Below the pieces are notes generated by a model. It did not search any database. It was given only the letters and a program-made list of their open reading frames with translations, and was not told the origin of the DNA. This document shows positions 56,854 to 64,000 of a stretch of DNA of 64,000 bases, one piece after another. Both the position numbers and the translations under genes were made by a program. Origin of the DNA: Phlebopus portentosus (taxonomy: Eukaryota > Basidiomycota > Agaricomycetes > Boletales > Boletinellaceae); contig JAYXKI010000002.1 of the NCBI GenBank assembly GCA_037892935.1, positions 248,001 through 312,000 of the forward strand, given 5' to 3'. How positions within the stretch are numbered: position 1 is the stretch's first letter; each line of letters begins with the position of its first letter.

Positions 56854-59800
56854 TGCTAAAATACAAACACGTCAAAACAGACAAAGAAGTGGAAAAGACG
56901 AGACTTCGTCTGTTTAGCCGTTGAGATTGCATTTGCATGTACTTAACTACCTACGGTCCGCTGAAATAATAATCTCCTAACAAAACAGTAGCGTTACATT
57001 GAGGGCCAATTTTCTTAGATCGACGCACCATCATGCATGGGTATAGATACAGCCATTTGATGGTCATGGTCTAGCTAGTGCCTTTCACCTGGCACAAGGA
57101 AGAGGTCATTAAGTAAATTGTCTTCCCTGACTGTGCTTAGAGTAGCCCGGACTTCAAGTTGACGCATCTAGAAGCACGTTCGAGTTCCGATCTGAGCTGA
57201 ATTGGTATCTCGAAAGGAAAGGAGCAGATCGCAAGAGCGCGTCCCGCGTCCTTAGAATACAAGGTTGTCCAAAGTTGTTACAATCCCCACAGGGCTAAGC
57301 TCTTTGCCCTTATGGAGTAAAACGTTCCGGGACTAGGTGTTAACGTATGCTGGGACATGAGCTTCGCGGACCTCGTGAGGTACAAGGTCACGGAGTTCGA
57401 CTCTAGCCCCGCCTCATATGAAGAAGTTCCATCCATGCCAACTGCTGTTCTGCAAGAAACGCAGGTCACAGGCTCGCATCGGCAGATCAGATGACAACTC
57501 AAAAGCACTTATGTTACAGTTACCATGTTGGGTGAATCGGGATGATATAATTGGTAGGAAAACTTGCACGAAACTGGAAGAGTAGCCGACTCTACAGTAC
57601 ATCTGACCGTTTCTGATAAGCTTCACGTCTCAGCCATGGCAGGGAAGAACTTTAAAATTCCTGATCCATAACTTAAACTTACTTGTCTATAGGCCGCCTT
57701 GTTCTCTTCGCCTAGAGCATTGCTCTTAGCGCAGGCGTTGCTCGTTTTCCGCTTGACGAGGTTCTGGACTGGGCTGCAAACACAACCACAACGGAGATCC
57801 GGAACGTCCGGCGATGGTCACGTGATCCGTTGCTTTAATCGAGCGAGTAGCAGGGCAGCAGGCACAGAGACAGATGGCTGTGCCATTCGTCGGGACCTGG
57901 GCCTGACTTTCAGGAGAACGAGAATCGACGACTCAAAACACAAATTTCAGGCTATGAACTTTGTCTTTCTGTGATCGACTTCGCCGTTCCTGGCTATAGA
58001 TCTCTGAGCGGCCACGTTCACCGACGGGATCTGCATTGCTCAAAGTCGACCATAAAACGACCGTGAAGTCTTTCATGTGGAATCTTGCTTCATACTTGCG
58101 CCGAGAGGCCGTAAGGTAACTTTCGGGTTTTGAACGATAACGGCGAAAATACACCTGGTGTCTAGGCGTCTTCGCCCAGCCTCCCCCCCGTAATTTTACA
58201 CAGACAGCTGATGATCGTACGACTGTAACTCTCAGAGCTTATCACCCTCGTGGAATACGATGGTCGGACGTTCGTGCGATATCATCGCGCTACGCGTTTA
58301 CTGGCTGTTACTTCGATCACACTGGGAAGCTTTGATTTTCCACCCACACTTTGACCGCCCGGTGAATGCGGCGGAAAAACTTATGTACCGATGTTTTTGT
58401 TTGGTGATCAACAATTGTCCTTCTGCGCAGCTAATTGGGAAGTCTCAGGGAGTCTCTCATTCCCGTCGGGCCACAAACGCCATGTCCACCGGAACCGCGA
58501 TGCGGGATGTCTGTTGAGTTCGCACCAGCGTAGGGTCCAATGATCTTCCGTCTTCCATGGACCGATCCGACACGGAGGACACGTGTCCAGTCTGTTTCGA
58601 AATCTCCCAGGTGATCCACAACGCCGGAATGCCCGGATACAGCCGAGACTTACCCTCCAATGCGGGTCGTCGGAATCGGTCTGGTCTGCCGTGTTCCGTC
58701 GACCCCGCGTTCTACGGGGCCCTTCGTAAGAGCGGCGATGTGTTTTTCTATCTATATGCACTTTATCACAACGCGAAACAATACTGAACGCAATTTATCA
58801 GTAAGGCATCAATGGATATGTTTTTGCGATCCGAACAAAAATTGAAATTGATACGAAAATGGAGTACTTTCTTGCGCATTATTGCAACGGAGAGCAAATT
58901 TTCCAGGGCCAAGATAGTGAGCATCTTTACTGAATGGGTCAAGGGCTGCGTTAGGACAGAGCGTAATGACAGAGGCGATTTATCTGCATCGGAAACACAA
59001 GCCAAGTCGCCTATGTTTAGCCAAGACACGAATCCTTGTTTTAATTCAATTGAAGGAATCGTTCTGGATCCAGTCTGCCAAGAACTTTATAGCACTCTCG
59101 CTTGGAGAAGACCGATTTCACTCGGGATTTTGAGGATGCAAGAACGAAATCAAGAAGAAGGATAGAATGGATACGACTTTTTCGTCTACTGGCGTATATC
59201 ACGTAACAATGCTGCAAACCTTTGAGGTGACCACTGGATACTTCATCACCCTCCGCTTTCATCTATCCTTGTACGAATGACCTCCCCACACAAGCTCAAG
59301 AAGATGATGTTTCCAAAATACCCTTTCATTCACAGATAAATTTCATCGTCGAAAACTGCGATCCTCGATGCCGTCTTCAACACGTCCCTCAGTTCCTTTC
59401 ATCTAACCACTTAAGTCTCGGGCATTTTCTACAGCAAAGTTTAAGATCCCTGTATACATGGTCCGACTTTACGTTGAAGAACCAATTCGATCAGGCAAAA
59501 ACCTCTTCAAGGCATCGACCTTGCCCAAACATTCCGCTGTGGCCAAAATTGGCATTGACATTTCAATCTCCGCTCAAAAGGCGAGGACGAATGGGAGTCT
59601 AGACTCTCTTTGCATCTTTACATTATAACAAGCTACCTATCTCAATCACTTGGCTCTCGCGGCTCTCGCAACATTGCAAAGACGACGGAGTTGAAATTCG
59701 CCCGTCTTTTCGATGTTAGCCCGAGACGGAGACGGTTGTCCCAGAGATCTGGACGAATGAATGAAGACATGCGATCCATAACGATAGTGTTTTGGTTCAT

Positions 59801-62023
59801 TCAAAGTATGATCGATCCAGGCCCAGGCCCCTCCAGAACGATAGAGATGCAGAGTACGGGGGAAGAGAACAGATGCTTTGTGCTGATAAACTTAGAACGA
59901 TCCGCAAGCGCACTAGCAGCGAACTTGACAAGATGAAGATAACGTTTCGTTGCTTGTGGTCGCGCGGTCTCGGCTGTTGTGCGTCTAATTGCGGGCGTGC
60001 ACCATTCATTTCTTTCGATTGCATCCCGACGAATTGGGAGATACAGTGGCTAAAGACGATGCTATGCACATAGCAAAGACGATTCAGTTTGATGTGAGTA
60101 AAGACTCCATCAGTACCATGCGGTGTCTAGATGGCCCAGGCTCGAGAACTCCTGCGTACCATTCGGATGGCTAAGTAAGTACTGTTCATTAAGCCTGAAT
60201 CCAACACACAGAAGCTATATTCTCCTGACCGCATGTGGTTAGCTGGTCTTTCCGCGAGCCATCAAGGTCAGTTCATCAAGAGTCTGAGAAGAGATCGAGC
60301 GAGCGAGGAACTGAATCCTATTCAGATTGTGCGCTTCTATGTCGCTCCTGGGACGTGTTTGATAGCCTTACGAGCAGTTACCCCTTTCTCGGGATCAAAT
60401 TCACCGATGCATAGAGAGGATGATCTAGGCGACCGTCCGACAACGACAGGCCCTTGCGACAAAAATAGAACTCCCACGCCCGCGTTTCTCATCTCGTGCT
60501 TAACTTTCCAATCACGGCCACTCTGACAGGTAAGCAAAACAGAAGTGACAGCTGTCAGGAAATCACTGTTTGTTTGGTCGTTGGCTGGCGTACGAGCCGT
60601 ATGCGCCCGCGCCCGAGGCCCAGAGCCCATTCCCCCGAGGATTCTGAAACAGACGCCGGGTTACCCGCAGGAGGCTGTCAATTGTGCTTCTATTTGATTC
60701 CAGGCCCGAGACGGAGATCAAAAAATTCGTCAGTATACGTACGCCCAGTACGACACTCATAGACGCTCGCTGGCGGTCCTGGGAAACAAAAAAGTTGCTC
60801 TGAAACTGTGTCTGACAGCTCTCTCTGCGGCGCACAAGCCGATTCTGAAAGGAGTTATGTCCGTTTTGAGAACGGGGACAAAAATGAGTTGGACAGAAAA
60901 GACAGGCGGCTTCATTCTTCGTGAGGCATTGATTGTTGCGTACTGACAGATGGGTGGCTGAAGCGCTAGAAACCTAGGCGTCCCCGGTGCATTGCGATCT
61001 ACGTATGGTTCTCTCTTTATGACTGCCGCTGGAATCGGGATATGGCTTTTCAGAGTGAGTCAATTAGGACTGTCTAGTTCTGGCAAGATAGAGTCGGTGC
61101 TACACCAACCCGGAAGCGCTCAATAAGCATGGACTCTCGGCGTTCAAACATGTGAAATCTGCAAGCTGCTAATAATCTGATCCGCTGATTGTGTGCGGTT
61201 TACCTTAGCGCTCGCACTCCGAACAAAAAATCCATTCCGGTAGGAGCTCTTCCTATCCTATGCACGATGGAGATCTGCTTGTGTATTTTTTTCGGTCTTC
61301 ATGATTACGCCGACGAATTCCGCATTGATGCAACCGCTTTCTAGAAGAATGCTTATGCTATGCTTAAACCACGGGAGCATTTCCGGACCGACCTCCTCCA
61401 CCAGATTATGTCCAACAGAAACACTAACGAACAGACCTCATACGAATGAAGTCAATTCTGTTTCATCGTTTTCCGACTCGAACTTTCTATCGAACCGCTT
61501 GCACAAGGTTCATACATAATTCCTTCTCTGGCTGCGCAGCTGATTCACTTCACGAGATCTCGCTAGAGCTAGATATAACTTATGTATGTGTGTGAAACGA
61601 GCCGATCTGAAAAGAAAGTTCCTTCAAATCGCAAGAACCCCGCGATCAACTGAATGAAAAGAAAAGAAACATACCCCTGGGTGGAAACATCTGGAAAACA
61701 TTCAAGCTTCACACACATACACACACATGCACAAAAGTTCCGAGAGGAACGCGATCACCAACCAACCAACCACAACATACATATATACATTCCGATATGT
61801 CGTTATCAGTCAAGAGAAGGAACGAACGATTTGCAGTATGTTTCCGTCGTCAGGCACAATTTCAATTTCATAGCAGCCCGTACCTTAATTGTTCCAGGGA
61901 TTTACAGTATTAGTGCCTGGGAAAGATAGCCTATGTATGTACATACAGTAACATATTGGTCAAAAATCAAAACATAAACGTACGTATATATCCGTACTCC
62001 ACAATAAGCGATTCTAAGCGAGT

Positions 62024-62041
62024 AAGCGCGCGCGCGCGCGA
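62024..62041. repeat. (GC)n run
   Basis: Alternating GC dinucleotides of about 17 bp, with a shorter second GC run near 62079. Both could adopt Z-DNA; that is inference. Confidence 0.8.
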
Positions 62042-62839
62042 GATCATAATGAACTTGATTCAGACAGAGTTAACTTCAGCGCGCGCGCGAATGCCTAAAA
62101 TCACTCCCGGAACTCGGACCGAAACCATCCGTCCGAAACGAAACGAAACGGGAACGAAACGCAAAAGAAGAAAATGATCGTTATTATGTATAAACACACA
62201 TTGTATTGTATGGCTGATTTTTCACGTTTCTGATTCGCGGAGGAGGAAGGAGGGGGCGTGATTATGGTGTTGCGTTGCGGTCGTTTTTAGTGTAGTGTAA
62301 TGTAATGCAAATCCCAGTGAAGCGGAAAAGTCTTCGGAGCACACACACGTATAAACATATACTTACTTGGGGATATGGCTTGTGATTGGGTGTTTTGCAG
62401 ATCTAAGGTGGTTCCTTTCTTGTTCCTCCCGGTAAACGAAGACCAAAGTTCGCTTGGGAGCTCGGAATCCTTTTTCTGTCAGTCGGTGGTTACAGGTGGT
62501 ACGCGGGTGTGGCTTTGACGAGGAGAGGAGGGGGTTTATGACCTCGCACTACGTCAGCGGCGCCCCTCGCCCCCCCCCCCCCCGGATATGTGAGCAATGA
62601 AGATCACATTCCATAACCAACGCCCACCAGAAGAGGGGCCGACCAGACGCGTATTCCCATCACACACGTACTGTATTTTGGTATTTTGGTAGCCCCTTAC
62701 GCGGTGCATTTGCGGATAAACAGGTACGGTTTTTGTATACGCGAACATAGATGTGTGTTGGGGGGGGGGGGGGGGAAGGGGAGAACGACCTCCGAGCCCT
62801 CGAACCGACCGAAGTTGTCCAGTCCGGCACTGCGAGTTT

Positions 62840-62884
62840 GTCAGTCAGTCAGTCAGTCAGTCAGTAAAGTAAGTAAGTAAGTCC
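62840..62884. repeat. GTCA/GTAA tetranucleotide array
   Basis: About six GTCA units followed by several GTAA units. Confidence 0.9.
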
Positions 62885-63029
62885 GAGCAGATAACGTTCA
62901 ATGTATGTATGTACGCAAGAACGCTTGATCGAATTGGAGTGCATCCATATGTGTGTGTATGTGTGTACGTGTGCGATATAATTATAGGGAACGTGTCGCG
63001 GGAGTCCGGGTGTGCATCACCTCCGACTG

Positions 63030-63086
63030 AGGTTCCAAGTCCAAGGTTCCAAGGTTCCAAGGTTCCGAGTTTCCGAGTTTCCGAGC
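63030..63086. repeat. GGTTCCAA / GTTTCCGA short tandem array
   Basis: Imperfect head-to-tail copies of about 9 bp units changing from GGTTCCAA to GTTTCCGA type. Confidence 0.8.
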
Positions 63087-63870
63087 AGGTGATGGGATGG
63101 GACGGAGCCACACATACACACACACTCTCTCGTTTAAATCAATTAACTGTGAGCTTTCGTCTTCGGGCGACGAATAAGTAGGTAAGGTCCCAAGCTCCGG
63201 GATCCCGGATGGACGTTTATTGAGTCAGGTTGGAATGGAAAAGGACTAAACACGTCGCGAAATAAAAGACGCTAATTGAAGTGAGTGAAGAAAGAGTGGG
63301 AGGAGGGGGGGGGGACTGGAAATCCGAGCAAACTGCGAACCGCGAGTCTGTTCAAGCTTCAAGCTTCAAGTAAGTCCGTCCGTCTGCTCCGCATTATTAC
63401 CTTTCACTCCCACCTTTCGCAGACAGAAACTCCGTTCGTTCGTCCTTCCTTCCTTCGTGGCTATAATCGCTCCCCCCCCCCTTCTCCACTTTGGGGGTGG
63501 ACCGTATGGCCGTCGGATAGGCTAGCGAGTCCACGGAAGCAGGGAGCAGGAAGTAGGAAGCAGGAAGCAAGGACGGTCCTCCTCCTCCTCCTCCTCCGCC
63601 CCCTTTTACATTTTACCCTTTTGGAATGCACGAGGCGATTTGGGTGAGGGGAGGGGTGAAGAAGAAGAAGAGTCCTCCCGACCGGGCACCGTAGGAAGGG
63701 AGGGGGGCAGACTGTATGGAGGGCAAAGACAGAGCGGGCAGAGCGGAGAGCAGGTTCTCATCTCATCTGGCTCTCTCTTTCCGTATTCCGTATTCCGTAT
63801 TCTCCTTTCTTTTCTTTTCGTTCCATTCACCCCTTAGCACGATTATAAGCGTATGATCAACAGAATCAAA

Positions 63871-63872
<2 letters not shown>

Positions 63873-63904
<32 letters not shown>
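63873..63904. repeat. Poly(T) tract, about 32 T
   Basis: Uninterrupted T run near the window end. It may mark a retroelement poly(A) tail on the minus strand or simple slippage; nothing adjacent identifies an element. Confidence 0.9.
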
Positions 63905-64000
63905 CTTTGGAACGTACGTATAGTACGTACGTACGAAGCCGCGGGATTGCGTACGCTTCACGTCAGGTGGTAGGACACTAATCAGGGGGAAGGGGGGGGG

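Larger units (their letters stand above)
56854..64000. other. Gene-free end of the window
   Basis: About 7.1 kb without a convincing gene on either strand. Frames of 90-120 codons at 58408-58761, 59610-59936 and 60233-60526 have no domains, and overlapping frames are equally open. From about 61.7 kb simple repeats become dense (AC, GC, GTCA/GTAA, GTAC, homopolymers). No tRNA was seen; a TTCGACT box near 57395 does not fold as a T-arm. Confidence 0.45.

Noticed and set aside
57270..57420. Possible tRNA around the TTCGACT box at 57395
   Set aside because: The bases flanking the loop do not pair as a five-bp T-arm and no matching A box or acceptor stem is found.
58408..58761. 117-codon minus-strand frame rich in Arg/Trp
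   Set aside because: Overlapping frames on the same strand are equally open and none shows a domain; the composition reflects local GC content.

Overview
This window looks like nuclear DNA of an Agaricomycete (mushroom-forming basidiomycete). Genes are compact and carry many short introns, mostly 40-150 bp with GT..AG ends, and the recognisable proteins are typical fungal housekeeping or regulatory proteins. At the left edge is a member of a multicopy family that I know only from mushroom genomes. Exon boundaries below were worked out by hand from splice sites and reading-frame continuity. I found no rRNA, tRNA or CRISPR.

Layout. 1-1.8 kb: 5' part of a transposon-like gene (minus). 3.2-4.1 kb: short Zn2Cys6 gene. 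6.1-7.0 kb: dynactin p24-like gene. 7.2-13.0 kb (minus): RAP1-like telomere protein, then the ribosome-associated Hsp70 SSZ1. 13.8-20.4 kb: short-chain dehydrogenase, OPA3 (minus), inositol polyphosphate kinase and the Paf1-complex subunit CDC73. 20.4-24.8 kb: gene-poor and repeat-rich, with two independent tandem duplications. 24.8-26.2 kb: a second Zn2Cys6 gene sharing cluster spacing and an intron site with the first. 26.2-32.1 kb: gene-poor, with a diverged duplicated block. 32.1-33.5 kb: gamma-butyrobetaine dioxygenase-like gene. 33.9-38.1 kb: two F-box genes in the same orientation. 39.1-47.0 kb: HAT1, Dicer (minus) and the phosducin-like PLP2. 47-51.3 kb: nothing recognisable. 51.3-56.8 kb: a small unknown gene, the deubiquitinase UBP14 and the ribosome-assembly factor RPF2 (minus). 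56.8-64 kb: no genes seen, with simple repeats concentrated in the last 2 kb.

The genes do not form one pathway. They are mostly conserved core genes for telomeres, co-translational folding, transcription elongation, histone acetylation, RNAi, proteasome function and ribosome assembly, separated by lineage-specific DNA. I did not find a convincing new multi-gene system.

The most consequential observation is that five otherwise good genes (the transposon-like gene, SSZ1, the dioxygenase, HAT1 and Dicer) each need exactly one extra base to stay in frame, always a missing base. That pattern suggests consensus deletion errors in the assembly rather than five dead genes. The other points most worth a look are the paired divergent Zn2Cys6 genes, a recurrent CACGTG motif about 60-140 bp upstream of several genes, and the duplicated block at 28-29 kb in which splice signals survive but coding does not.
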